Below are positions 1 through 8,399 of a stretch of 64,000 bases of DNA, in pieces. The notes beneath the pieces were generated by a model. That model ran no database searches and had not been told where the DNA came from. It saw only the letters and a list, made by a program, of their open reading frames with translations. The DNA is taken from assembly GCF_013363995.1 (NCBI RefSeq), contig NZ_JABWGO010000005.1, forward strand, positions 266,711-330,710, written 5' to 3'. Source of the stretch: Nonomuraea rhodomycinica (lineage in GTDB: Bacteria; Actinomycetota; Actinomycetes; Streptosporangiales; Streptosporangiaceae). Made by a program: the position numbers and the translations under genes. Position 1 is the stretch's first letter; each line of letters opens with the position of its first letter.

Positions 1-196
1 GGATGGCCGCGGCCGACTCGGGGTCGGCCCGCTGGAGGTGGTGGAGCAGTTCGTCCCAGTAGGTCACGCCCCAGCCGTACGTCGACCCGGCCGGGTTCCG
101 CTCGTAGACGGTGATGTCATGGGACGGGTCCACCCGCTTCATCAGGATCGAGAAGTACAGGCTGGCGGGTCCCCCGCCGACACAGGCGACCTTCAC
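1..196 (-). CDS. FAD-dependent monooxygenase, N-terminal part (runs off the window)
   Basis: Only the first 65 residues are present; the gene continues beyond position 1. The N-terminus holds a dinucleotide-binding Rossmann motif (VACVGGGPASLYFSILMK) followed by an acidic-end strand (ITVYERN), as in FAD-binding aromatic hydroxylases. The following stretch (TYGWGVTYWDELL) resembles the anthraniloyl-CoA / salicylyl-CoA monooxygenase and VioD-like group. A GTG start at 196 is preceded by a strong GAGGAGG ribosome site seven bases upstream. The substrate cannot be told from this fragment. The family call is firm; the subgroup is recognised from memory of the family. Confidence 0.72.
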   Translation of the reverse strand, partial: MKVACVGGGPASLYFSILMKRVDPSHDITVYERNPAGSTYGWGVTYWDELLHHLQRADPESAAAI

Positions 197-389
197 ACGA
201 GCCTCCTCGGTCACGCAACGCGATCAATTCGTGACATAGAGTATCAGTGGAGGTGTGCGGAAAGACGACCACATCCGGCCGAACCCCTGGTCAGGAGATG
301 GCCAAGTCCCGCCCGGCCTCGGTCCATCACCGGTCGCCGGCCGTCGTTCCCCCCAGCCGCCCGGCACGTCTCCGCCAGGTCCGAATGGC

Positions 390-725
390 GCTGCCGGCGG
401 CGTCACGGGCACGGTCTCGCGAACCGGCCTCAGGGTGAACGCGACCCACAACGGCCGCAGCGCCGCCGTCATCACCCACGACCCCTACGCGGTCGGCCGG
501 GAGGGCCCGCCGCACAGCCACAAGCAGGGCGCCTTCTCCAGCCTCTACGGCTCCTCCAGCGGCACCGGCCTCCTGGTCGCCTGGGCCTGGGGGGGTGAGC
601 CGGATCATCGACGTCATCGAGCAGCCGGACGGCGCCGTCCTCAGAGCGGACGCGACGGGCGTGACGGGCTGCCCCCAGTTCGGGAAAGGCGCCTTCGTGA
701 TCGGCCACCTGCAACGGCCAGGCCA
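390..725 (+). pseudogene. Remnant of a CE15 glucuronoyl esterase-like alpha/beta hydrolase
   Basis: Two frames together read like the middle of a family CE15 glucuronoyl esterase. The first (about 390-592) gives VTGTVSRTGLRVNATHNGRS, then HKQGAFSSLYGSSSGTGLLV and AWAWG. The second (from 595) gives VSRIIDVIEQPDG and GVTGCPQFGKGAFVIG. The break falls in a run of seven Gs near 588-595 where six would keep the frame. The family nucleophile motif is normally GCSRNGKGA; here the serine is proline, so the enzyme would be dead even if the frame were restored. About a hundred residues seem missing between NGRSA and AVITHDPY, and both ends are lost. I infer an old decayed gene. The family assignment rests on motif memory only. 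Confidence 0.55.
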
Positions 726-805
726 CCCAGAGATGGACCAGGTCATGGCGGAGGCAGCGGGAGTGGACCCGCCGGGCCCGGGCGACCTCGCCCGGACCCG
801 GGCGT

Positions 806-1717
806 CTACGGCCTCCGCGCGGTCGGGGACGCGCTCGCGGTCGGAGCCGCAGACGGGCCCGCGGACGGAGCCGTGGACGCGGTCGGAGCCGCAGACGGGC
901 CCGCGGACGGGACCGCGGACGCGGTCGGGGCCGGGGCCGGGGCAGGGGCCGGCCGGTCGTAGATGCCGATGGCCCACCTGCCCGGCCGCTCTCGGACCAT
1001 GGCCGACAGCCGCCGGCGCACCTCGGGGTTGGCCAACGCCCCGGACAGAGCGCCCTCGTCGCACCTCGCCCCCCGCGCCTGCCGGCAGCCGGTGACGGCC
1101 TCTGCGGCCTTCCGGACGGGGGCGTCCGCGGGGAAGACCCAGACCTGCAGGGACTGCGGGCGCTTCAGCCAGTCGGACGGCACCGACAGCTTGTCGTTGT
1201 GACCGCTCATCGACCCCGCGCACCGGCCGGACACGCCGGTCGGCTCGCCGCCCTTGCCCCGCTGGCTGACGACGACCCAGGACCGCTGGTCCTCACACAC
1301 CACCGCGAACCCGGTGAAGACGCTGGTCGGCGTGTACGTCACCTTGCGGGCGACGCCCACCGTCTCGAACCGCCGGGACTGGATGAGGCCCAGATCGAAC
1401 TTCCGGGCTCCCAGGACCACGGGAAGCGTTCCGGGAAGCTCGGGCCCGCGCGTGACGACCCGCGCCGAGTCCGCAGGCTGTTGAGCGACCGCCGCCCCCT
1501 CCCCCCTCTGCGTCCCGGGTGGCAGGAGGCTCGTCAGCCCGGCCGCCGCGACGGCCGCGACGGCGAGCGCGGTCCCGGCCGTCGCGGCCCGCCGGGTACG
1601 GCGCATGCGGCGGCCCCGCCGTACGATCGCGTCGAACTGGGCGGCCGGCTCCTGGCCGGCCCGCCCGTGAGCGTGCTCCTCCAGGAGCTCACGCAGGTCG
1701 CTCTCGGTATGAGTCAT
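806..1717 (-). CDS. Membrane protein translationally coupled to a SigE-family sigma factor
   Basis: This 303-aa protein has a basic region (RRGRRMRRTRRAA) leading into one transmembrane helix (about residues 40-60) and a long extracytoplasmic part ending in a Pro/Ala/Ser-rich tail. The ATG at 1717 overlaps the stop of the sigma gene in an ATGA junction, so the two are co-translated. The layout (short cytosolic N-terminus, one helix, exported domain, gene after sigma) matches membrane proteins that accompany ECF sigma factors. I see no zinc-binding anti-sigma motif, so an anti-sigma role is a guess from context. The tail is encoded by a 42-bp tandem repeat. Confidence 0.7.
   Translation of the reverse strand: MTHTESDLRELLEEHAHGRAGQEPAAQFDAIVRRGRRMRRTRRAATAGTALAVAAVAAAGLTSLLPPGTQRGEGAAVAQQPADSARVVTRGPELPGTLPVVLGARKFDLGLIQSRRFETVGVARKVTYTPTSVFTGFAVVCEDQRSWVVVSQRGKGGEPTGVSGRCAGSMSGHNDKLSVPSDWLKRPQSLQVWVFPADAPVRKAAEAVTGCRQARGARCDEGALSGALANPEVRRRLSAMVRERPGRWAIGIYDRPAPAPAPAPTASAVPSAGPSAAPTASTAPSAGPSAAPTASASPTARRP
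837..930. repeat. 42-bp tandem repeat coding a Pro/Ala/Ser tail
   Basis: Two nearly identical 42-bp units start at 837 and 879, and a third begins at 921 before diverging. On the minus strand they encode a 14-residue unit of the form (S)APSAGPSAAPTA at the C-terminus of the sigma-linked membrane protein. The in-frame length suggests the tail can expand or contract without breaking the gene. Confidence 0.8.
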
Positions 1718-2214
1718 CGCCGGATCCCCTCCAAGGTCATGGTCTGAATGTCGGGATCGACGCGAAGACGGGTCAGGGCCCGGCTGAGCTGGCTCTTCAC
1801 CGCTCCCGGCGAGCAGCCGACGATCTCGGCGACCTGGGTCAGCGTCCGCCCCTCGAAGTAGTGCAGGACGATCACCGCACGCTGGCGCGGGGACAGCGTG
1901 CCGATCGCGCTCCACAGCGCGGCCTGATCGTCCACCTCGGCGGCCGGGTCCCGCGGGTCGGCCGTCTCCGGCAGCGTCGCGGCCGGCACCTCCCCGCGCC
2001 AGCGCCTGCGCCACCACGAGGCGTGGGTGTTCACGATGATCCGGTAGACGTAAGGGTCGGGATTGCCCTCGATGCGCCTCCACGCGAGCCATGCCTTGGC
2101 CAGCGCCGTCTGCACCACGTCCTCAGCCGTGCCCCAGTCCCGGGTGAGGAGGTACGCCATCCGGCACAGCCTCAGATGGCGGTGTGCCACATACTCGGCG
2201 AACCCGTCGTCCAT
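1714..2214 (-). CDS. SigE-family (ECF) RNA polymerase sigma factor
   Basis: A 166-aa ECF sigma factor of the actinomycete SigE family. Region 2 spans about residues 8-70 (FAEYVAHRHLRLCRMAYLLT, then DWGTAEDVVQTALAKAW). Region 4 spans about 108-160 with the helix-turn-helix LTQVAEIVGCSPGAVKSQLS. There is no sigma region 1.1 or 3. The ATG at 2214 has a GGAGA ribosome site. The downstream membrane protein overlaps by four bases and probably acts in the same signalling unit. The regulon is unknown. Confidence 0.88.
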   Translation of the reverse strand: MDDGFAEYVAHRHLRLCRMAYLLTRDWGTAEDVVQTALAKAWLAWRRIEGNPDPYVYRIIVNTHASWWRRRWRGEVPAATLPETADPRDPAAEVDDQAALWSAIGTLSPRQRAVIVLHYFEGRTLTQVAEIVGCSPGAVKSQLSRALTRLRVDPDIQTMTLEGIRR

Positions 2215-2466
2215 CGATCATCTCCGTCTCGTCGTCTCTCCGGCGATGACTACCGCCTGGGGGACGCGTTCGGATGACAGGCCGATCGCGCCGATCGCCG
2301 GACCGCGCGCCTTCTCCACGGAGCGCGAACCACCAAAGGCACATATCACCCGAGACCACCCATTACGTTCAGTCGCCCTTCAACTCCAATGCGTTACCAT
2401 GAGATGGGACCGGCATGACCTTGCCAGGCCCCTTCCTGCCCCTTCCCCCCGACCACGGAGTGCCGC

Positions 2467-4704
2467 ATGGAGCGAACGGTTCTGGCCGCCGTCACCGAAC
2501 GTCCCGACGCCGACTCGGCGCTCGCCGAGCAGATCCGCCGCGTCTGCGCGGCGATGGACGAGCTCGGGCTCCAGGTGCGCTGGACCCATCGCGCCGAGGA
2601 CGCCCTGGCGGTGGTCGGGTCCGACGCCTCGCTCACGGCCGTGCTGGCGGCCTGGGACGCGCCGGGGGCCGAGGAGCTGCTGGGCGCCGTCGCCAGGCGG
2701 TTCCGCGGGCTGCCGGTCTTCCTGATGACCCAGGAGCAGGAGCTCCCGCTGTGGGTGTACGAGGTCATCCAGGGCTACGTCTTCCCGCTGGAGGACACCC
2801 CGCAGTTCATCGCCGGGCGCATCGCGTACGCCGCCGACCAGTACGCCGAGAAGATCCTCCCGCCGTTCTTCGGCGCGCTGCGCCGCCTGCAGGACCACCA
2901 TCGCTACTCCTGGCACACCCCGGCGCACGCCGGCGGCGTGGCGTTCCTCAAGTCGCCGGTCGGCCGGGCGTTCTTCGACTTCTACGGCGAGCGGCTGCTG
3001 CGCACCGACCTGTCCATCTCGGTCACCGAGCTGGGCTCGCCCCTCGACCACACCGGCCCCATCGGCGAGGCCGAGCGCAACGCCGCCCGCGTCTTCGGCG
3101 CCGACCGCACGTTCTTCGTCGTCAACGGCAACTCCACCGCCAACCGCATCGTCGGCCACCACGCCATCGCCCGCGACGACACCGTCCTGGTGGACCGCAA
3201 CTGCCACAAGTCGGTCCAGCACGCGCTGGCCATCAGCGGCGCCCGGCCGGTCTACCTCGTCCCCGAGCGCAACGGGCTGGGCCTCGCCGGCCCGATCCCG
3301 CCCGCCGCGCTGGAGGCGGCCGCGGTCCGCGCCCGGGTCGCCGCCCACCCCCTGGCCGCCGGCGAGCCCACGTACGCGGTGATCACCAACTCCACCTACG
3401 ACGGGGTGTGCTACGACGCGGTGCGGGTCGGCGAGCTGCTCGGCGCCAGCGTGCCGCGGGTACACTTCGACGAGGCGTGGTTCGCCTACGCCCGGTTCAA
3501 CCCGCTCTACGCCGGCCGGTACGGCATGGCCGTCGACGAGCGCACCCTGCCCGGCCCGGGCCGTCCCACCGTGTTCGCCACCCAGTCGACGCACAAGCTG
3601 CTGGCGGCGCTGTCGCAGGCGGCGATGCTGCACGTCCGCCCCTCGGAGCGGGCGCCGGTCGACTACGACGCCTTCAACGAGACCTACCTCATGCACGCCT
3701 CCACCTCGCCGCTCTACCCGATGATCGCCTCGCTGGACGTCGCGGCGGCGATGATGGACGGTCCGTCAGGGCCGTTCCTCACCGGGGAGGCGATCGTCGA
3801 GGCCGTCCGGTTCCGGCAGGCGATGGTCCGGCTGGCCGCCCGCATCCGCGAGGACGGCCTGCGGCCCGAATGGTTCTTCGGGGTCTGGCAGCCCCAGTCC
3901 GTCACCGACCCGCGCACCGGCCGCACCGTCCCGTTCGCCGACGCCGACCCGGCGCTGCTGTGCGCCGAGCCCCGATGCTGGACCCTGGAGGCGGGCGCCG
4001 CCTGGCACGGGTTCGACGGCATGTCCGAGGGCTACTGCCTGCTCGACCCGGTCAAGGTGACGATCACCTGCCCGGGCGCCGACGCCGCCACGGGCACCCT
4101 CGACTGGGGCATCCCGGCCCGCGTCGTGGCCGCCTACCTGCAGCGGCGCGGCATCGTCGTGGAGAAGACCGGCGACCACACGCTGCTGGTGCTGTTCTCC
4201 ATGGGGATCACCAAGGGCAAGTGGGGCACGCTGATCGACGCCCTCACCGACTTCAAGAACGCCTACGACGCCGACCTGCCCCTGGCGGAGGTGCTGCCCG
4301 GCCTCGGACCCGACGGGATCTCGCTGCAGAAGTTCTGCACCCTCGTCCACGAGAAACTGCGCGACTCCGGGCTCGGGAAGCTGCTCGACCAGGTCTTCAC
4401 CACCCTGCCGGAGCCCGTGTCCACTCCCGCCGACTGCTACCAGGCCATGATCCGGGCCCGCACCGAACGCGTCCCGCTGACCGGCCTGCCGGGCCGGGTC
4501 GCCGCCGCCACGGTGGTGGTCACGCCTCCCGGGATCCCCATGCTCATGCCCGGCGAGGCGACCGGCCCGGCCGACGGGCCGCTGATGACGTACCTGCGGG
4601 CCCTGGAGGACTTCGACCGGACGTTCCCCGACCTGGCCACCGACATCCACGGCGCCCACCGCGACAGCGACGGCGGCTACTGGGTGGAGGTCGTCAGGGA
4701 CTGA
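2467..4704 (+). CDS. Orn/Lys/Arg decarboxylase, class I, PLP-dependent
   Basis: This 745-aa enzyme has the size and layout of biodegradative amino-acid decarboxylases (CadA, AdiA): an N-terminal wing domain (about 1-130), a large PLP-binding fold-type I domain and a C-terminal domain. The PLP lysine lies at residue 377 in TQSTHKLLAALSQ. Upstream are the cofactor-contacting regions FFVVNGNSTANRI and HFDEAWFAY. It should convert lysine, arginine or ornithine to its polyamine or diamine with release of CO2; the substrate cannot be fixed from these motifs. The ATG at 2467 is preceded by GGAG. It stands alone and is convergent with the Nudix gene. Confidence 0.9.
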   Translation: MERTVLAAVTERPDADSALAEQIRRVCAAMDELGLQVRWTHRAEDALAVVGSDASLTAVLAAWDAPGAEELLGAVARRFRGLPVFLMTQEQELPLWVYEVIQGYVFPLEDTPQFIAGRIAYAADQYAEKILPPFFGALRRLQDHHRYSWHTPAHAGGVAFLKSPVGRAFFDFYGERLLRTDLSISVTELGSPLDHTGPIGEAERNAARVFGADRTFFVVNGNSTANRIVGHHAIARDDTVLVDRNCHKSVQHALAISGARPVYLVPERNGLGLAGPIPPAALEAAAVRARVAAHPLAAGEPTYAVITNSTYDGVCYDAVRVGELLGASVPRVHFDEAWFAYARFNPLYAGRYGMAVDERTLPGPGRPTVFATQSTHKLLAALSQAAMLHVRPSERAPVDYDAFNETYLMHASTSPLYPMIASLDVAAAMMDGPSGPFLTGEAIVEAVRFRQAMVRLAARIREDGLRPEWFFGVWQPQSVTDPRTGRTVPFADADPALLCAEPRCWTLEAGAAWHGFDGMSEGYCLLDPVKVTITCPGADAATGTLDWGIPARVVAAYLQRRGIVVEKTGDHTLLVLFSMGITKGKWGTLIDALTDFKNAYDADLPLAEVLPGLGPDGISLQKFCTLVHEKLRDSGLGKLLDQVFTTLPEPVSTPADCYQAMIRARTERVPLTGLPGRVAAATVVVTPPGIPMLMPGEATGPADGPLMTYLRALEDFDRTFPDLATDIHGAHRDSDGGYWVEVVRD

Positions 4705-4711
4705 CCCGGCC

Positions 4712-4738
4712 CGCCGCCGGGCTCGTCACCCGGCGGCG
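4712..4738. terminator. Hairpin between convergent genes
   Basis: A perfect 10-bp inverted repeat (CGCCGCCGGG / CCCGGCGGCG) with a 7-nt loop lies just after the decarboxylase stop and covers the stop codon of the Nudix gene. There is no U-tract. It probably serves transcription from both sides. Confidence 0.55.
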
Positions 4739-5265
4739 ACGGCCCGGCCGTGCTCCAGGTAGATCGTCTCGCCGAGCTCCCAGGCGGTCAGGGCCGCCCT
4801 GACCCGGCGGGCCAGCCGCTCGATCAGCAGCTCGTCCAGCTCGTCGGCCGGGTGGAAGGCGTACGCGCTCACCTCCCTGTCGGCGAACGTGATCCGCTTG
4901 AGCGTCTCCGCGTCCAGCTCACCGCCGTCGAACACGAAGAGGATCTTGTCTCCCTGTTCCGGATGGGGCGCCCAGTCGACCACCAGCAGCCGGCCGATGG
5001 GCGGCTCGATGCCCAGCTCTTCGCGCACTTCCCGCACGCACGCCTGATACGGGGTCTCCCCCGGCTCGACGTGGCCGCCCGGGATCTCCCGCTGCTCTTT
5101 GTAGGCCGGCTGCACGAGCAGCACCCGGCCTTCCGCGTCGAAGAAGACGGCCCCCGCGGCGGCCCGGGCCCGGGCGAACGACGCCCCCTGGTCGCGCGAC
5201 TCCCCCTCCTCCGGTGGCATGCGGCTTATGTTCCCGTACTGCCGGAGCACCACACACCTCCGCAT
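4726..5265 (-). CDS. Nudix hydrolase
   Basis: A 179-aa Nudix-fold hydrolase with a complete Nudix box: GGHVEPGE, seven residues, then REVREELG. The box glutamates bind the divalent metal used to cut nucleoside diphosphate-X substrates. The start is uncertain. The ATG at 5265 follows AAGGAG only three bases away, whereas an in-frame ATG at 5220 has no ribosome site, and the conserved fold starts after both. The substrate is unknown. It is divergent from the ECF sigma gene at 5386. Confidence 0.85.
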   Translation of the reverse strand: MRRCVVLRQYGNISRMPPEEGESRDQGASFARARAAAGAVFFDAEGRVLLVQPAYKEQREIPGGHVEPGETPYQACVREVREELGIEPPIGRLLVVDWAPHPEQGDKILFVFDGGELDAETLKRITFADREVSAYAFHPADELDELLIERLARRVRAALTAWELGETIYLEHGRAVAAG

Positions 5266-5385
5266 GATCTCCTTGACGCCGCCCCGGCCGTCGTACCGTC
5301 CGACATCCGCCGACTTCGCGAGGCTGCTGTAAGACCGGCCCGGCTTCGGCCATGACCCGATGAAACGGTCGTCGAAGGAGCCTGT

Positions 5386-5916
5386 GTGCTGAACGATGAG
5401 GAGTTCGCCGCCTTGGTCGACGCGTACCGCCACCGGGTGTACGCGTACGCGGTGAGCAGGTGTGGTCGCCGGCTCGCCGAAGAGGTGGTCAGCGAGACCT
5501 TCGTGGTCGTGTGGCGGCGCCGCGACGACATCCCCGCCAAGGCTCCGCTGCCATGGCTGCTGGGTGTGGCGCACAACGTGACCCGCGAGCTGTACCGCGA
5601 CGAGCGTCGCCAGGCGGCGCTGGACGAGGCGTTACGCGGCTGGGCCGACGAGCTGGGGCGGGATGTGGCCTATGAGGTGGCCGAGCGGGTCGCCGCGCTC
5701 AAGGCTCTGGCCGCGCTGAGCGATGAGGACAAAGAGGTGCTGACGCTGGTCTCGTGGCACGGGCTGACCTCGGCGGAGGCCGCCACGGTGGTGGGGAGCT
5801 CACGGTCGGCGTTCTACGTTCGGCTGCATCGGGCCCGCCGACGGCTGGAGGCCGCCATGAACAGCGTGACAGCGGCCCGCCCGCGGCCCGCGTTCGTACC
5901 TGAGGAGGAGCAGTGA
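5386..5916 (+). CDS. ECF-type RNA polymerase sigma factor
   Basis: A 176-aa sigma-70-family protein. Region 2 covers about residues 8-65 (FAALVDAYRHRVYAYAVSRC, then AEEVVSETFVVVWRR). Region 4 covers about 105-155 with the helix-turn-helix LTSAEAATVVGSSRSAFYVR. The GTG at 5386 has a GAAGGAG ribosome site. It overlaps the next gene in a GTGA junction, so the membrane protein that follows is its co-translated partner. This sigma/CU044_5270-like pair recurs in actinomycetes. Confidence 0.87.
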   Translation: MLNDEEFAALVDAYRHRVYAYAVSRCGRRLAEEVVSETFVVVWRRRDDIPAKAPLPWLLGVAHNVTRELYRDERRQAALDEALRGWADELGRDVAYEVAERVAALKALAALSDEDKEVLTLVSWHGLTSAEAATVVGSSRSAFYVRLHRARRRLEAAMNSVTAARPRPAFVPEEEQ

Positions 5917-7154
5917 AGCGGAAGAACGTCCTGGATCTCCTGGCGGCGGCCCGGCCGGCCGACCTCGATCTTCCCGGGCTCGCGCGTGTTCAGGCGGAGG
6001 AACTGCCCGCGCCGGCAAGACGCGGGCGCGTACGGTGGCTCGGGGTGGTCGCCGCGTCGCTGGCCACGGCTTCTCTGATCGGTGTGACGGCCCTTCCCCG
6101 TCTGCTGGGGACCGAGATCGCCGCAGGGCGAGTGGCCACCCCGAATGCCGGAAACGCGCTGGACGCGGCGGCGGACCGAGCGTCCGAGCAGCACCAGGTC
6201 CCCGGCCGGTACTGGTACACCCAGGGCTGGATCCTGGACGAGGTGGTCATCGGCCCACCGGGCGGCCGGTATCGGATCAAGACCCGTGTCCAGACCAGCC
6301 GATGGGTGCCACGGGACCCGGCGTCGTTCCTCGTGCTCACCGAACGGGGCCTGCCGACCGTTCCGGTGTCGCCACCAGACGAACAGGCCTGGCAGCGGGC
6401 GGGGAAGCCGAAGCTGTGCGGCGCCGACACCGACTGCGGGAACGACACGGCCCCGCTCGGACGCACGAGGTTCATGTTCATGCCCAGCACGTGGCCCCAG
6501 CGGGATCTGGGGCTCCCCCTGTCGGCCCGTGAGCTGCTCGACCTGCCGCAGGAGCCCGACGCGCTGCGCGAACGCCTGCTGTCGTACTGGCCGGCCTACA
6601 GCGACGGCATGGGCGCGTGGCCGTCGCCGCCCGCGGGGGCGTCACTGCCCACCAAGGACTCCTGGCTCCGCGGTCTGTCCCTCGAACTGCTGCAGCACGC
6701 CCCGATGGCCCCGGGCACCCGTGCGGCCCTCTATCGGGTGGTCGCCGGTCTGCCCGGCGCCCGCGCTCTGGGCCGGATCCGCGACGCCGAGGGCCGCTGG
6801 GGAGTCGGCATCGGATGGACCCGGACCGAAGGAGACGGGCAGAGCGAGGAGCAGCTCGTCGTGGAGGAGTCCAGCGGCGCCCTGCTCTCGCTCCAGAGCG
6901 TCGTCGTGAAGCCGTGGTCGCAGGATCCGCCGGGCATGGAGGGGCTCGCCGGTGAAACTCCCGAAGCAGTGCCCTCCGCCGAACGGGAACCGCCCGCGAG
7001 ACTGCGTCGGGTAGGCCCTGGAGCGTCGTCATCTCGTCCGCCGCCTCTCGCCGTCCGCCTCACGCCGTCCGGCTCGTCCCGTCCGGGGAGAGCCGCGGGC
7101 GCGGGGCCGGCGATCGCCGTGGGCGACGTACGGAAGCCGGTCAGCGTTCCTTGA
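5913..7154 (+). CDS. CU044_5270-like membrane protein coupled to ECF sigma factor
   Basis: A 413-aa protein with a cytoplasmic N-terminus (MKRKNVLDLLAAARPADLD), one transmembrane helix at about residues 42-64 and a large exported domain rich in Trp and Pro. It overlaps the sigma gene by four bases. The architecture matches the CU044_5270 family found after ECF sigma genes, probably a sigma-regulating or signal-sensing partner; its mechanism is unknown. The last 50 residues are low-complexity Pro/Ser/Arg sequence running 14 bp into the convergent DUF5997 gene, so the natural C-terminus may have shifted. Confidence 0.72.
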   Translation: MKRKNVLDLLAAARPADLDLPGLARVQAEELPAPARRGRVRWLGVVAASLATASLIGVTALPRLLGTEIAAGRVATPNAGNALDAAADRASEQHQVPGRYWYTQGWILDEVVIGPPGGRYRIKTRVQTSRWVPRDPASFLVLTERGLPTVPVSPPDEQAWQRAGKPKLCGADTDCGNDTAPLGRTRFMFMPSTWPQRDLGLPLSARELLDLPQEPDALRERLLSYWPAYSDGMGAWPSPPAGASLPTKDSWLRGLSLELLQHAPMAPGTRAALYRVVAGLPGARALGRIRDAEGRWGVGIGWTRTEGDGQSEEQLVVEESSGALLSLQSVVVKPWSQDPPGMEGLAGETPEAVPSAEREPPARLRRVGPGASSSRPPPLAVRLTPSGSSRPGRAAGAGPAIAVGDVRKPVSVP

Positions 7155-7512
7155 GGCGGAGAGCTTCCTTGCGGTTGTCGGCCTGGACGGCCTGCTCGCG
7201 CTCCAGCCACTCGGGGTTCTCCGCCTTCAGCGCCTCGATCTGGGCGGTGGTGAGCGGCTCGGTGATCCCGCCTCGGGCCAGGCCGGAAATGGAGACCCTG
7301 AGCTTGGCGGCGACGACCTGCTTGGGGTGCGGACCGTTGCGGCGCAGCTCGACGAGCCAGGCCGGCGGCTTCGCCTGCAACTCGTTCAGCTCGTCCCGGG
7401 AGACCACACCCTCCTGGAACTCGGCAGGTGTGGCCGAGAGGAGGACACCCAGCTTCTTGGCCGCGGTCTCGGGCTTCATCGTCTGGACGGTCTTCCGCTT
7501 GGGCGAGGTCAT
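7141..7512 (-). CDS. DUF5997 family protein
   Basis: A 123-aa soluble basic protein beginning MTSPKRKTVQTMKPETAAKK, with the conserved blocks LPATPAEF-like LSATPAEFQEG, PPAWLVELRRNGPHPKQVVA and KLRVSISGLARGGITEPLT, which I recognise as DUF5997 of actinobacteria. The function is unknown. It diverges from a LysR-effector-only gene, a pairing I recall as conserved. The ATG at 7512 has a TACGCT hexamer six bases upstream and no ribosome site, so it is probably leaderless. Confidence 0.85.
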   Translation of the reverse strand: MTSPKRKTVQTMKPETAAKKLGVLLSATPAEFQEGVVSRDELNELQAKPPAWLVELRRNGPHPKQVVAAKLRVSISGLARGGITEPLTTAQIEALKAENPEWLEREQAVQADNRKEALRLKER

Positions 7513-7518
7513 GGGCCA

Positions 7519-7524
7519 AGCGTA
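7519..7524 (-). promoter_or_regulatory. Putative -10 of a leaderless transcript (DUF5997)
   Basis: TACGCT ends six bases before the ATG at 7512 and no Shine-Dalgarno is present. The spacing fits transcription starting at or next to the start codon. Confidence 0.5.
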
Positions 7525-7554
7525 GTCAGTCAGAACGGGTTCCCCTGACATCGG

Positions 7555-7560
7555 TACCCT
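7555..7560 (+). promoter_or_regulatory. Putative -10 of a leaderless transcript (LysR-effector gene)
   Basis: TACCCT ends six bases before the GTG at 7567. It faces the TACGCT box of the DUF5997 gene only about 30 bp away, so the two promoters are back to back. Confidence 0.5.
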
Positions 7561-7566
7561 GAGGAC

Positions 7567-8313
7567 GTGACTGATGGGGAGACCGGCAGAACGTTCCGGT
7601 TGGCGTACGTGCCCGGCGTGACGCCCGCGAAATGGGTGAACGTCTGGACCGAGCGGATGCCCGACGTGCCGCTCACCCTGATCGCGGTCCCCGCCGCCGA
7701 GGCGGTGCGGCTCCTCCGGGACGGCGGCGCCGACGCCGCCTTCGTCCGCCTCCCGGTCGACCGGGACGGGCTGAGCGTGATCCCCCTCTACGTGGAGACC
7801 ACGGTGGTCGTGGTGCCCAAGGACCACGCGGTGGCCGCCGCCGACGAGGTGACCATCGGCGACCTGGCCGACGACGAGGTGTTCCATCCGCTGGACGACA
7901 CCATCGAGTGGACCGACCGGCCCGGACTGGCCGCGTTCACCCGCCCGGAGACGACGGCGGACGCGGTCCAGCTGGTGGCGTCCGGCACGGGGCTGCTCCT
8001 TGTCCCGCAGTCGCTGGCGCGCCTCCACCACCGCAAGGACCTCACGTACCGGCCGATGACGGACGCGCCCCAGTCCCAGGTCGCGCTGGCCTGGCCCACG
8101 GAGGCGACCACTGATTTGGTGGAGGATTTCATCGGCATCGTCCGCGGGCGGACGGTGAACAGCTCGCGCGGCCGCACCCCCGCACCCGCCGCCGAGAAAC
8201 CGGCCCAGCGGAAGGCGCCGAAGCCTGCGCAGAGCGGTTCTGCCCGCCGGGGCGCGCCGAGCAGCCGTGGCGTGCCGAGCAACCGGAGGAGAAAAGGCAA
8301 CCGGCCCCGATGA
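7567..8313 (+). CDS. LysR-type effector-binding domain protein lacking a DNA-binding domain
   Basis: A 248-aa protein starting directly in a LysR substrate-binding fold: FRLAYVPGVTPAKWV, LRDGGADAAFVRLP, then YVETTVVVVPKDH and VASGTGLLLVPQSLARL. LysR regulators are normally about 300 aa with an N-terminal winged helix; that part is absent, and the preceding DNA is taken up by the divergent promoter. The last 60 residues are a basic Arg/Pro/Ser-rich tail that could contact nucleic acid. It probably senses a small ligand. Whether it regulates DNA or a partner such as DUF5997 is unknown. Confidence 0.82.
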   Translation: MTDGETGRTFRLAYVPGVTPAKWVNVWTERMPDVPLTLIAVPAAEAVRLLRDGGADAAFVRLPVDRDGLSVIPLYVETTVVVVPKDHAVAAADEVTIGDLADDEVFHPLDDTIEWTDRPGLAAFTRPETTADAVQLVASGTGLLLVPQSLARLHHRKDLTYRPMTDAPQSQVALAWPTEATTDLVEDFIGIVRGRTVNSSRGRTPAPAAEKPAQRKAPKPAQSGSARRGAPSSRGVPSNRRRKGNRPR

Positions 8314-8399
8314 GCCGCGAACCGCGCCGCCAGGCCGGTGAAGGCCGTCGCCGCGTCACAACGGACGCGACGCGGCGGCACATCCGGCACCGGTAGAAC

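Noticed and set aside
255..962. A 235-codon open frame as an intact gene
   Set aside because: Only 390-592 resembles a protein family. The rest is low-complexity Arg/Pro/Gly, and the homologous reading continues in another frame, so it is part of a pseudogene.
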